Source: a bacterium (GTDB lineage Bacteria; Auribacterota; Tritonobacteria; UBA1439). From it: a DNA stretch of 43,096 bases. Position 1 is the stretch's first letter. Every line of letters begins with the position of its first letter. Below the pieces are notes generated by a model. That model was not told the origin of the DNA and ran no database searches. It worked only from the letters and a program-made list of their open reading frames with translations. The stretch spans positions 1 through 43,096 of the forward strand of contig JAQUPF010000018.1 of NCBI GenBank assembly GCA_028716845.1, in the 5' to 3' direction. This document shows positions 8,228 through 15,917 of this stretch, piece after piece. A program made the translations under genes and the position numbers.

Positions 8228-9814
8228 ATGGTCGTGAACGCAGCGGCGATCACGGGCGCCGCGAGGAGCTACATCGAGGTCATCTTCCGACGGAAGTGGA
8301 TCTTCCTCGTCCCGCTCATCGTCTTCACCGCCGGCGCCGTCGGGCTCGGATTCGTCCTCCCGCCGAAGTACCGCTCCGAGGCGATCCTCGGCATCAAGGA
8401 GGAGCAGCTCGAGAACCCGCACCTCAGGGGGGTGACCGCGGCCACGCCGATCAAGGACCGGCTGCCGATGATCCGCGAGAAGATCCAGAGCAGGTCGCGC
8501 CTCATTTCGGTCATCAGGACGCTCAAGCTCGACGCCCAGCTCAAGTCGGAGCTCGGCCTCGAGTCGCTCATCGCGTCGCTCAGGAGCGCCATACGGGTCG
8601 ACATGCGGCAGGCCGGCACCCTCTTCAGCATCTCCTGCGAGCACTACGATCCGGTCACCTGCCAGAAGGTCGCCGAGCTCCTCACCGACCTGTTCATCAA
8701 GGAGAACCTGGACCTGGAGAAGAAGGAGACGAGCATCGGCATCGACTTCCTCGAGAGCCAGCGTTCCATCTACCGCCAGAAGCTCGAGGAGGCCGAGCGG
8801 AACCTCACCTCGTTCAAGCGGGAGCACCAGACGATCCTCTCGGTCGCCGCCGCGCGGGAGCTGGGGGAGAAGCTCGGCGTCAGCGACGTCACGAACGTCA
8901 ACGTGCTCCGCTTCACGCAGTACCAGGGCAACCTGATCGAGATGCGGCTCAAGCTCCAGGAGCTCGCCTCCCGGCAGCAGCACCTCCGGGATGAGCTCAA
9001 AAAAACCGAGCAGTACATCGTCTCGTCGAGGGTCCAGGAGATCAACCCGGTGGTGCGGGAGCTCAAGAAGACGCTCGTCGAGAAGCGGATCGAGCTCCAC
9101 CGCCTCAAGCTCGACGCCACGGAGAACCACCCGCTCGTCCAGCAGCTCCAGCGGCAGATCGAGAAGACCCAGGAGGAGCTGGAGAAGACCACCGAGGAGA
9201 CGGTGAAGCAGGAGACCCGTTCGATCAACCCGAACTACCAGGAGATCGAGCGGGAGCTCGGGAAGACCGATTCCGAGCTCGCCTCCCTCAAGAAGCGGAT
9301 CGAGATCACCGAGCTCTTCATCAGGGACTTCCACAAGGAGATCCAGCAGATACCGGAGACCGAGCGCAAGCTCACCGATCTCCAGCGGAGCTACGGCATT
9401 TACAACAAGCGGTTCATCGATCTCACCGAGCGGCTCGAGACGGCGAGGATCACCGAGCGGCTCGACACCATCGAGCGCGGGGCGCGGTTCGAGCTCATCG
9501 AGCGGCCGCGCGTCCCGCTCGTCCCGTTCAAGCCGAACCGCCGGGCGATCACGCTCATCGGCCTGGTGACCGGCGCCTTCGTCGGCGGCGGCCTCGTCTT
9601 CATCGCCGAGGCGACCGACCACTCCTTCAGCGACATCGCCCACCTCCGGCAGGTCATCGACATCCCCGTGCTCGGATCGGTGAGCCGGATCCTCACCGTG
9701 GAGGAGGACGAGTTCAACCGGTCCAAGAAGCGGCTCGGCCTCGTGAGCCTGCTCGTCTTCGTCATCTTCGTCTTCCTCGGCGTCGTGGCGAAGTACATCC
9801 TGACGACGAGGTAG
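8228..9814 (+). CDS. Wzz/GumC-like polysaccharide chain-length determinant
   Basis: This 528-aa protein has an N-terminal membrane span (about residues 20-40, after YIEVIFRRKW) and a Wzz domain. A long charged coiled-coil region follows (about 170-410, rich in Glu/Lys/Leu). A second span lies after PFKPNRRAI (about 435-460) and a third at the C-terminus (about 505-525). The region before the second span resembles the GNVR segment of large GumC-type proteins. These proteins set the length of polymers made by Wzy-type polymerases and contact the cognate tyrosine kinase. No kinase domain is fused here; the kinase is the separate next gene, 10 nt downstream. Confidence 0.88.
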   Translation: MVVNAAAITGAARSYIEVIFRRKWIFLVPLIVFTAGAVGLGFVLPPKYRSEAILGIKEEQLENPHLRGVTAATPIKDRLPMIREKIQSRSRLISVIRTLKLDAQLKSELGLESLIASLRSAIRVDMRQAGTLFSISCEHYDPVTCQKVAELLTDLFIKENLDLEKKETSIGIDFLESQRSIYRQKLEEAERNLTSFKREHQTILSVAAARELGEKLGVSDVTNVNVLRFTQYQGNLIEMRLKLQELASRQQHLRDELKKTEQYIVSSRVQEINPVVRELKKTLVEKRIELHRLKLDATENHPLVQQLQRQIEKTQEELEKTTEETVKQETRSINPNYQEIERELGKTDSELASLKKRIEITELFIRDFHKEIQQIPETERKLTDLQRSYGIYNKRFIDLTERLETARITERLDTIERGARFELIERPRVPLVPFKPNRRAITLIGLVTGAFVGGGLVFIAEATDHSFSDIAHLRQVIDIPVLGSVSRILTVEEDEFNRSKKRLGLVSLLVFVIFVFLGVVAKYILTTR

Positions 9815-9824
9815 GAGGGCGGCC

Positions 9825-10652
9825 GTGCCGGAGACATTCGACCTCGGGAAGGTCAAGGCGTTCTTCCTCGAGAAGAAGAAGAGCCTCCAGGAGGAGATCA
9901 CGACCCGCTCGTACGTGGCGGATCCTGATCCCACCGATGAGGGCGTCGATTCCCGCGTCGTCGTGTTCGCCGACCCCTCCTGCCACGTCGCGGAGCAGTA
10001 CCGCACCATCCGCACGAACCTGCTGTCGCTGAGCCCTGACAACCCGCTCCAGGCGATCCAGATCACGAGCGCCCTCCACTCCGAGGGGAAGACGATCACG
10101 AGCTGCAACCTCGCCTTCGCCCTCGCCCAGGACGCCGAGAAGAAGACGGTCCTCGTGGACGCGGACATGCGGAAGCCGGCCATCCACAAGCTCCTCGGCA
10201 TCCCGAAGGAGCCGGGGCTCTCCGAGATCCTCACCAAGGATTTCGACCTCGACCATTTCATCCAGCGCCCGGTGGCGGGCGGCCTCTATGCCATCCCGGC
10301 CGGGAAGGGGCCGGCCAATCCCTCGGAGCTCCTCTCCTCCTCGCGGCTCCGCCGGATGGTGGCGCGCCTCCGCTCCGACTTCGACTATGTCCTGTTCGAC
10401 GTCTCGCCCGTCATCCCGGTCACGGACGCGTGCGTCCTCGGCAAGCAGCTCGACGGCAGCATCCTCATCATCCGCGCGGGCTGGACGCAGGCGATCGACA
10501 TCGAGCGGGCGCATTCCCTCCTCAGGGAGGCGCAGGCCAAGCCGATCGGCTCGGTCCTCACCTGCGTCGTGAGCTACATCCCGTACTACCTGTACCGGTA
10601 CCGCTACATCTACTCCCACTACGCCCGTCCCTACGTCTACTACGGCCCCTGA
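9825..10652 (+). CDS. CpsD/CapB-type tyrosine kinase (BY-kinase)
   Basis: This 275-aa cytoplasmic P-loop ATPase has the BY-kinase pattern. Walker A is SALHSEGKTITS (about 82-93), Walker A' is VLVDADMRKP (109-118) and Walker B is YVLFDVSPV (188-196), where DTPP is more usual. The activating EQYRTIRTNL helix is at about 57-66. The C-terminal tail is exceptionally tyrosine-rich, with 11 Tyr in the last 25 residues (251-273). This is the expected autophosphorylation cluster. In known systems, cycling of such a cluster controls assembly of the Wzz-kinase complex and polymer export. It starts with GTG, preceded by AGGAGGGCGG. The free-standing form, as in CapA/CapB systems, goes with the separate Wzz-like gene upstream. 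Confidence 0.88.
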   Translation: MPETFDLGKVKAFFLEKKKSLQEEITTRSYVADPDPTDEGVDSRVVVFADPSCHVAEQYRTIRTNLLSLSPDNPLQAIQITSALHSEGKTITSCNLAFALAQDAEKKTVLVDADMRKPAIHKLLGIPKEPGLSEILTKDFDLDHFIQRPVAGGLYAIPAGKGPANPSELLSSSRLRRMVARLRSDFDYVLFDVSPVIPVTDACVLGKQLDGSILIIRAGWTQAIDIERAHSLLREAQAKPIGSVLTCVVSYIPYYLYRYRYIYSHYARPYVYYGP

Positions 10653-10685
10653 GGGCCGGTGACGGGGAATCCTCGAGGCCCGGGA

Positions 10686-11069
10686 ATGCGGAAGGTGATC
10701 GTGGAGAGCGGGAAGGCCCCCGCCGCCATCGGCCCCTACTCGCACGCCGTCCGGGCGGGCGGTCTCCTCTTCATATCCGGGCAGATTCCGGTCGACCCAT
10801 CGAGCGGCGCGGTCGTGAATGGCGGCATCGAGCGCCAGGCGCGACGGGCGCTCGAGAACCTGGGGGCGGTCCTCCATTCGCAGGGGCTTTCCTTTCCCGA
10901 CGTCGTCAAGACCACCGTCTTCCTGCAGTCGATGGAGGATTTCGACGCCGTCAACAGGGTGTACGGCGAGTATTTCCAGTCCGGCCCGCCCGCGCGGTCC
11001 TGCGTCCAGGTCGCGCGGCTCCCGAAGGACGCGCGCCTGGAGATCGAGGCGATCGCCCTGTGCGGCTGA
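10686..11069 (+). CDS. RidA family reactive-intermediate deaminase
   Basis: RidA proteins hydrolyse reactive enamine/imine intermediates such as 2-aminoacrylate, formed by PLP enzymes. The 127-aa product shows the family pattern: APAAIGPYSHAV near the start, LLFISGQIPVDP, the VVKTTVFL strand, and RSCVQVARLPKDARLEIEAI at the end, containing the substrate-binding Arg and a conserved Glu. The ATG at 10686 gives the standard length. An in-frame GTG at 10659 would add nine residues that do not resemble the family. It lies 33 nt after the kinase gene and probably has a metabolic rather than polysaccharide role. Confidence 0.9.
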   Translation: MRKVIVESGKAPAAIGPYSHAVRAGGLLFISGQIPVDPSSGAVVNGGIERQARRALENLGAVLHSQGLSFPDVVKTTVFLQSMEDFDAVNRVYGEYFQSGPPARSCVQVARLPKDARLEIEAIALCG

Positions 11070-11100
11070 GGGCGATCGCGGAGAGAACCCCCGGCGAGGC

Positions 11101-11898
11101 ATGAATCCGAGCGGCATCGTCACGCTCACGACCGATTTCGGGCTGGACGACTGGTACGTCGGCGCGATGAAGGGGGTCGTCCTCTCCATCCATCCCCGCG
11201 CCGTCATCATCGATCTGAGCCACGGCGTCCCGCCGGGCGACGCCTTCGCCGCGGCCCTCGCCCTGCGCTGCAGTTACCGCTTCTTTCCGCGGGGCACCGT
11301 CCACGTCGTCGTGGTCGACCCCGGCGTGGGAGGGGAGAGGGAGATCCTCTGCGCCGAATCGGCCGGGCACCTCTTCATCGCCCCGGACAACGGCATCCTC
11401 CCCCTCGCTCTCGGGGAGGCGGTCCTGGCGGGGATGCGGGCGGTAAGGAACCGCGCCTTCCGGCTTCCCGAGGTGAGCCGCACCTTCCACGGCAGGGACA
11501 TCCTCGCCCCGGCGGCCGCCCACGTCGCGAGGGGGGTCCCCTGGCGGCGGCTCGGGCCTCCGTTCAGGGGCGCGGTTCTGCCCGCCGAGCCGTCGCCCCG
11601 ACGGACCGCCCGCGGGACGGTGCGGGCCAGGGTCATTCATGTGGACCGTTTCGGCAATCTCATCACCGATATCCCCGACGGGTCGCCCCTCCTCCCCCCG
11701 CCGGGGGATGCCGTCTTCGCCGTCGGGGGAAGGAGGATACGGGGGATCAGCGGCTGCTACAGCGACGCGGCGCCGGGAGCGCTCATCGCCCTCCGCGGGA
11801 GCAGCGGGTACATCGAGATCGCGGTGCGCGGCGGGGATGCCGCACGGGAGCTCCGCGCGGCGCGCGGGACGCCGGTCATTCTGAAAAAGGCGCTTTGA
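11101..11898 (+). CDS. SAM hydroxide adenosyltransferase (DUF62 family)
   Basis: This family hydrolyses S-adenosyl-L-methionine to adenosine and methionine, using water activated as hydroxide. It is the parent of the fluorinase and chlorinase enzymes. The 265-aa protein has the N-terminal LTTDFGLDDWYVGAMKG, then DLSHGVPPGD, VVVDPGVGG, FIAPDNG, FHGRDILAPAAAHVARG, and the C-terminal-domain strand VIHVDRFGNLITDIP. The ATG at 11101 gives the typical N-terminus. The gene lies 31 nt after ridA. Its physiological role is not settled even in well-studied relatives. A promoter for the next gene overlaps its last codons. Confidence 0.9.
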   Translation: MNPSGIVTLTTDFGLDDWYVGAMKGVVLSIHPRAVIIDLSHGVPPGDAFAAALALRCSYRFFPRGTVHVVVVDPGVGGEREILCAESAGHLFIAPDNGILPLALGEAVLAGMRAVRNRAFRLPEVSRTFHGRDILAPAAAHVARGVPWRRLGPPFRGAVLPAEPSPRRTARGTVRARVIHVDRFGNLITDIPDGSPLLPPPGDAVFAVGGRRIRGISGCYSDAAPGALIALRGSSGYIEIAVRGGDAARELRAARGTPVILKKAL

Positions 11899-11924
11899 CT
11901 TCCCCGGCCTTCGTGGTGTAAAAT
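11895..11924 (+). promoter_or_regulatory. predicted sigma70-type promoter for the 635-aa exported protein
   Basis: TTGACT (11895-11900), an 18-nt spacer and TAAAAT (11919-11924). The predicted start near 11931 leaves a leader of about 18 nt before the ATG at 11949. The -35 box overlaps the stop codon of the preceding gene, so the downstream genes can be transcribed independently. Confidence 0.65.
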
Positions 11925-11948
11925 AACAGTTGGAATGGTGTAATCTCC

Positions 11949-13856
11949 ATGACCGTGCGGAAAGTGCCGTTTGCCGTCGTCTGCGCCGCCCTCCTCCTCC
12001 GGGGGGGGCCGCTCCTCGCCCTCAGCATGGTCCGCCCCGGCGAGCCCCGAATAAAATTCAACCGGTTCGTCGGGCCGGAGCGCGTCGAGCACGGTGAGGA
12101 GTTCAGGATCTCCGCCTTCGTGACGCCGCTCCGGAACATCTGGGAGCCCGAGCACATCTTCCTCCACATCATCAGGCCCGACGCGGTCATGAGCGAGTAT
12201 CCCGCGCAGGGCTGGGAACAGCAGGGGATCGTCATCAACGCGAATGCGTCCACCGCCATCCCCTCCCAGCGCTGGATCGTCGGGGAGGACGTCCAGCTCG
12301 GCCCGATCTCCATGACCGTGCCGCACGATATCCCGCCGGGGAACTACCTCTACCAGATGGGCCTGTTCTACGTCGTCGATCCGGTCAACAACGTCTACAT
12401 GCGCGAGCCGTATGCGAACAGGGAGATCCGGGACTGGATCGTGGGCACCCTCGAGGTGACCGCGCGGCGGGGGGTGGACAACGACAGCGACATCGAGGTG
12501 GTGCTGAGCGATTTCGAGAGCTACGGCGACCTGAAGAAGTGGGAATCGATGCGGGACGGGCAGATCGGCGTCGTCTCGGGGGGGCAGGCGCTGAGCGGCA
12601 CGTACTCCGGCATCCTCGCCTACCCGACGCAGGCGTACCTGCCGATCGTGATGCTCGAGAGCTTCTTCTCCAGCGCCCCGCCGGAGTACACCGACTGGGA
12701 GCGGTACGATCATCTCGAGTTCCTCTTCCAGGGCGAGTTCGCGCCGCGAGCCGCCTTCGACGCGGGCAGGATCAGCATCCAGGTGAAGGACATCGGCGGG
12801 AGCCGGTTCCAGCGGCGGCTGGTCGACATCGAGCGGACCGAGTACAGGCGGCCGGGGGTGGAGTATCCCGTCGAGGCTGATGCGGCGCGCCCGGACAACG
12901 CGCGGCTCGCGAAGGCCCGCCTGAACAGCGCGCGGGGGCGCAATCATCGAGCCGATGCCGTGCGACGGGATCGGAACACCGTCGTGAACCGCAACAACGA
13001 CGAGGAGGGGGAGGGCGCCTTCCGGCCGGCGGAAACGGTCTACCGGATGGTCCTGCCCGTCGCCGACATCGCCGGCAGGGTCGACATCGGCAACATCCGT
13101 CACCTCGGCTTCTGGGCGTGGGGGCTCCCCGAGGACCAGGACTGGTACCTCACCGCGCTCATCGACGACGTGAAGCTCGTCTCCCGGAAGGGGCGCAAGC
13201 CGGAGTGGACCGAGCCGTTCGTGATATTCGAGGGGATCGAGGCCCCCGAGGCGGTCTCCCCCGGAGGGGTCATGGAGGTGGCCGCGAGCTTCAGCATCGC
13301 CCGGAAGTTCCGGCAGAACTTCGGCATCTTCGTCCACCTCATCCAGGAGAAGGAACCCCACTACGCCATCCACCTCGAGCGGAATCCGTTCCGGTCCACG
13401 AGCACGTGGGAGGTCGGCCGGATCCACCGCGAGGGGCCGATGTACATCCCCATCCCGCACGACGCGCCGCTCGGGCGCTATTTCATCAACACGGGGCTCT
13501 ACCGGACGCGCGAGGGGATGGGGGGCCCGACGCGCTACGTGAACGCCTACAAGTGGGCGGACGGCATCTTCACGCAGGATGAGCCGTCCACGCCGGTCGA
13601 CTTCATCAAGGAGGCGTACCTCAACAGGACCTCGAAGGAGCAGTGGACGGTGGGGCATGTGACCCTCGTCCGGCGGGCGGCGGTCGGCGTCCCCGAGCAG
13701 TCGGTGGAGGCGGAGCGGATGCAGGAGGCCGTCACCGCGACGGAGAGGGAGATTCTGAGCAGGCCGGCCCCGAGCGAACTCCAGCAGCGGACGGCGCCCG
13801 CCGTCAGGCGGCTCCGCCGGCCGGAGGCCGGCGGGGAAGGGGCGGCAGGTGAATAG
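11949..13856 (+). CDS. exported protein of unknown family with a duplicated beta domain
   Basis: I cannot name a family for this 635-aa protein. It has a signal peptide (about residues 1-25, ending PLLALS). Domain A (about 34-174) and domain A' (about 425-575) are related. Each has a hydrophobic strand pair (IFLHIIRPDAV versus IFVHLIQEKEP) and a shared turn (MTVPHDIPPGNYLYQMGLF versus IPIPHDAPLGRYFINTGLY), and each ends with a WIVGTLEV/WTVGHVTLV strand. Between them, about 185-412, is a sandwich-like module starting VLSDFESYGDLKKWE, similar in feel to carbohydrate-binding modules. It is interrupted by a polar Asn/Arg/Asp/Glu-rich insert (about 310-356). It has its own promoter and overlaps the next gene by 8 nt. 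Placement among glycan genes suggests a periplasmic or surface glycan-associated role; this is inference. Confidence 0.7.
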   Translation: MTVRKVPFAVVCAALLLRGGPLLALSMVRPGEPRIKFNRFVGPERVEHGEEFRISAFVTPLRNIWEPEHIFLHIIRPDAVMSEYPAQGWEQQGIVINANASTAIPSQRWIVGEDVQLGPISMTVPHDIPPGNYLYQMGLFYVVDPVNNVYMREPYANREIRDWIVGTLEVTARRGVDNDSDIEVVLSDFESYGDLKKWESMRDGQIGVVSGGQALSGTYSGILAYPTQAYLPIVMLESFFSSAPPEYTDWERYDHLEFLFQGEFAPRAAFDAGRISIQVKDIGGSRFQRRLVDIERTEYRRPGVEYPVEADAARPDNARLAKARLNSARGRNHRADAVRRDRNTVVNRNNDEEGEGAFRPAETVYRMVLPVADIAGRVDIGNIRHLGFWAWGLPEDQDWYLTALIDDVKLVSRKGRKPEWTEPFVIFEGIEAPEAVSPGGVMEVAASFSIARKFRQNFGIFVHLIQEKEPHYAIHLERNPFRSTSTWEVGRIHREGPMYIPIPHDAPLGRYFINTGLYRTREGMGGPTRYVNAYKWADGIFTQDEPSTPVDFIKEAYLNRTSKEQWTVGHVTLVRRAAVGVPEQSVEAERMQEAVTATEREILSRPAPSELQQRTAPAVRRLRRPEAGGEGAAGE

Positions 13857-14148
13857 CGGGGGCACCGATCCCGTCCTGGTGAAGATACGGGTCAAGGAGC
13901 GGGTCGCCGACCGACGCTCGCCCCGTCGGCTCAGGTCCCCCGAGAAGATGCTCCTCCTCGTCCTCGGGGCGTGCGTGGGCTTGGGCCTCGGGTACCTCGC
14001 GGCGGGCCTCCTCGCCGGCTTCATGCGGCCCGCGCTCCATTCCGTCAGGGTGCGGGACCGCGCCCCGGATCCGGCGCCCGCCGGCGAGGCGGTCGCCCCG
14101 GCGGCGACGCCTGATATCGATTTCGATCTCCCGGCGCCGCGGGACTGA
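13849..14148 (+). CDS. small single-span membrane protein of unknown function
   Basis: This 99-aa product starts with GTG inside the end of the preceding gene (8-nt overlap), with a purine-rich GGGGAAGGGG box upstream. A basic cytoplasmic N-terminus (KIRVKERVADRRSPRRLR) is followed by one strong membrane span (about residues 34-57, rich in Leu/Gly/Ala) and a short Pro/Ala-rich tail. Its stop codon shares one base with the ATG of the metallophosphoesterase gene. The tight overlaps on both sides support it as a real gene translated in series with its neighbours. No family recognised. Confidence 0.6.
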   Translation: MNSGGTDPVLVKIRVKERVADRRSPRRLRSPEKMLLLVLGACVGLGLGYLAAGLLAGFMRPALHSVRVRDRAPDPAPAGEAVAPAATPDIDFDLPAPRD

Positions 14149-15011
14149 TGCGCAAGGTCCTCCTTGTCGCCGCATGCCTCATCGCCTTCGCCCTCGCCGC
14201 GGCGGGTTCCGCCTACATCGACGCCTTCGTCCTCGAGCCGAACTGGCTCAAGATCGAACGGGTGACGGTGGTCGTTCCGCGCCTGGCCCCCCTCCTCGGC
14301 GATCTCACGATCGTCCACCTGTCGGACATCCATTTCCGGAAAGAGGCGGGGTTCCTCGAGGAGTCGATCGCCCGGGCGATCAGGCGCATCGGGCCGGATA
14401 TCATTTTCATGAGCGGCGATCTCGTGTCGCGGCGATCGGCCCTGCGCGCCTTCTGGGCGTGGGCGGGGGGCCTCGAGCCGCGGATCTGGACGTACGCGAT
14501 CCCCGGCGACACCGACGACGCCCTCATCAACGACACCTGGGAGGACGACGGATGGCGGCGGGCGGGGATCGCCCTCCTCGTCGACGAGGTGCTGCCGGTC
14601 GTCTGGCCGGGGACCGGGGAGCGCAGGATCTGGCTGGTGGCGGCGAGCCACGCCTTCGACTGGAAGGCGATCGGGGAGCGGGTCCCGGAGGACGAGCCGG
14701 TCATCGTGCTGGCCGAGAAGCCGCTCATGGCCAAGGAGGCGGCGCTCGCCCGCTTCGATCTCGTGCTGGCGGGGGACACCCACGGCCACCAGATGGGCAT
14801 CCCCGCGCTCGCGCGCTTCTCCGCCTACACGCAGCGGGGGCCGTACGTCGCGGGGCTCTACGGCGTGCGGGGCACCCTGCTCTACGTCAACAGGGGAACG
14901 GGATGGACCGCCAGGCCGATGCGCTTCTTCTGCCGCCCCGAGCTCACGGTGTTCCGATTCGAGGCCGAGGGGGAGATGGGGCGGCGCCGGGTCCTTCCGG
15001 GGGATGAGTGA
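14148..15011 (+). CDS. metallophosphoesterase-fold membrane-anchored protein, degenerate active site
   Basis: This 287-aa protein has an N-terminal signal anchor (about residues 4-24) and a calcineurin-like phosphoesterase fold related to YkuE. The first two metal motifs are intact: SDIH (Asp60, His62) and MSGDL (Asp91). The other motifs are altered. The GNHD motif reads GDTD (120-123), losing the metal-bridging Asn and catalytic His. The segment usually LAHxPD reads LAEKPL (188-193), and the final GHTHGGQ reads GDTHGHQ (209-215), keeping one His. It may therefore have altered metal binding or be a non-catalytic relative. It sits in the surface-polysaccharide region, 45 nt before the deacetylase gene. 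Confidence 0.78.
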   Translation: MRKVLLVAACLIAFALAAAGSAYIDAFVLEPNWLKIERVTVVVPRLAPLLGDLTIVHLSDIHFRKEAGFLEESIARAIRRIGPDIIFMSGDLVSRRSALRAFWAWAGGLEPRIWTYAIPGDTDDALINDTWEDDGWRRAGIALLVDEVLPVVWPGTGERRIWLVAASHAFDWKAIGERVPEDEPVIVLAEKPLMAKEAALARFDLVLAGDTHGHQMGIPALARFSAYTQRGPYVAGLYGVRGTLLYVNRGTGWTARPMRFFCRPELTVFRFEAEGEMGRRRVLPGDE

Positions 15012-15056
15012 CGGGGGGGGGCGACGCCCCGGGGCTCTCCCCCCCACGCCCGCGCC

Positions 15057-15917
15057 ATGAAGATCCCGATACTCCTCTACCACGGCGTCAGCGAGAACCG
15101 CGGCGACGCCATCGCGGACCCGCTCTACGCGTTGCCCCTCGAATCGATCCGGCGGCACTTCTCGTCGCTCCGTGAGAGCGGCGCGCCCTCGCTGGCGCTC
15201 GCCGATCTCCTCCTCGCGGCGCCCCCTCCCGGCGGGGCGTTCGTCATCACCGTCGACGACTGCCTGGAGAGCGCCTTCACCCGCCTCTTCCCGCTCCTCC
15301 TGGACGCCGGCCTGCGCGCCGCCTTCTTCGCGGTCGCGGGGGCGGTCGGGCGGCCCGGGTGGGTGACGTGGGGCCAGCTCGACGAGATGCGGCGGGCGGG
15401 GATGGAGATCGGCTCCCATACGATGTCGCACGCCGATCTCTCCCGGACGCCCGAGCCGGAGGCGGTCGAGGAGCTCGCCGGCTCCCGGCGGCGGATCGAG
15501 GACCGCCTGGGGGCGTCGGTCCGATTCCTCTCACTTCCCGGGGGATACCGCCCGGCGGGGATCGCGCGGCTCGCGGCGGCCGCGGGCTACGAGGCGGTCT
15601 GCACGTCGGCGATCGGCTACAATCCCGTTCCCGTCGAGCGGTACGCCCTCAGGCGGTTCTGTCTCAAGGCGGGGGACGGCCCGGCGGCGGTCGCGCGGAT
15701 CGTCGGCCGCCGCACGGCGGCGCTCGCGCCGCGCTACCTCGAGGAGCGGGGACGGGATGCCTTCAGGCGCCTCTTCGGCGAGCGGATCTACGCCGCCCTG
15801 CGCGGGAGGATCGTGCCCGCCGGCGCCCACCGGACGCTCCCGCGGTTCCCGGCCGAAACGCCGCCGGACCGGCGCGAGGGGCCGCCGCCGATCAGACCCC
15901 CTTCCCGCTCAGCATGA
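15057..15917 (+). CDS. polysaccharide deacetylase (NodB/CE4 family)
   Basis: CE4 enzymes remove N- or O-acetyl groups from glycans using a divalent metal. The 286-aa product has the NodB pattern. Motif 1 reads TVDDC (TFDDG in most members), keeping the catalytic-base and metal aspartates. Motif 2 is SHTMSHADL with the His-x3-His metal ligands. A later LPGGYRP segment matches the substrate-groove motif. There is no clear signal peptide: the N-terminus (MKIPILLYHGVSE) is the usual first strand. The gene converges on the sugar-transferase gene, and the two coding ends overlap by 26 bp. It probably modifies the glycan made by this locus. Confidence 0.85.
   Translation: MKIPILLYHGVSENRGDAIADPLYALPLESIRRHFSSLRESGAPSLALADLLLAAPPPGGAFVITVDDCLESAFTRLFPLLLDAGLRAAFFAVAGAVGRPGWVTWGQLDEMRRAGMEIGSHTMSHADLSRTPEPEAVEELAGSRRRIEDRLGASVRFLSLPGGYRPAGIARLAAAAGYEAVCTSAIGYNPVPVERYALRRFCLKAGDGPAAVARIVGRRTAALAPRYLEERGRDAFRRLFGERIYAALRGRIVPAGAHRTLPRFPAETPPDRREGPPPIRPPSRSA

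Noticed and set aside
11101-11898. Fluorinase or chlorinase
   Set aside because: The sequence fits the general SAM-hydroxide adenosyltransferase family, and no halometabolite gene cluster is present; halogenating members are rare.
11757-15431. Very long open frame on the minus strand opposite the 635-aa protein and neighbours
   Set aside because: Antisense to several well-supported genes with overlaps and promoters of their own. Its translation is Arg/Pro/Asp-biased without domains, as expected from GC-rich antisense codons.
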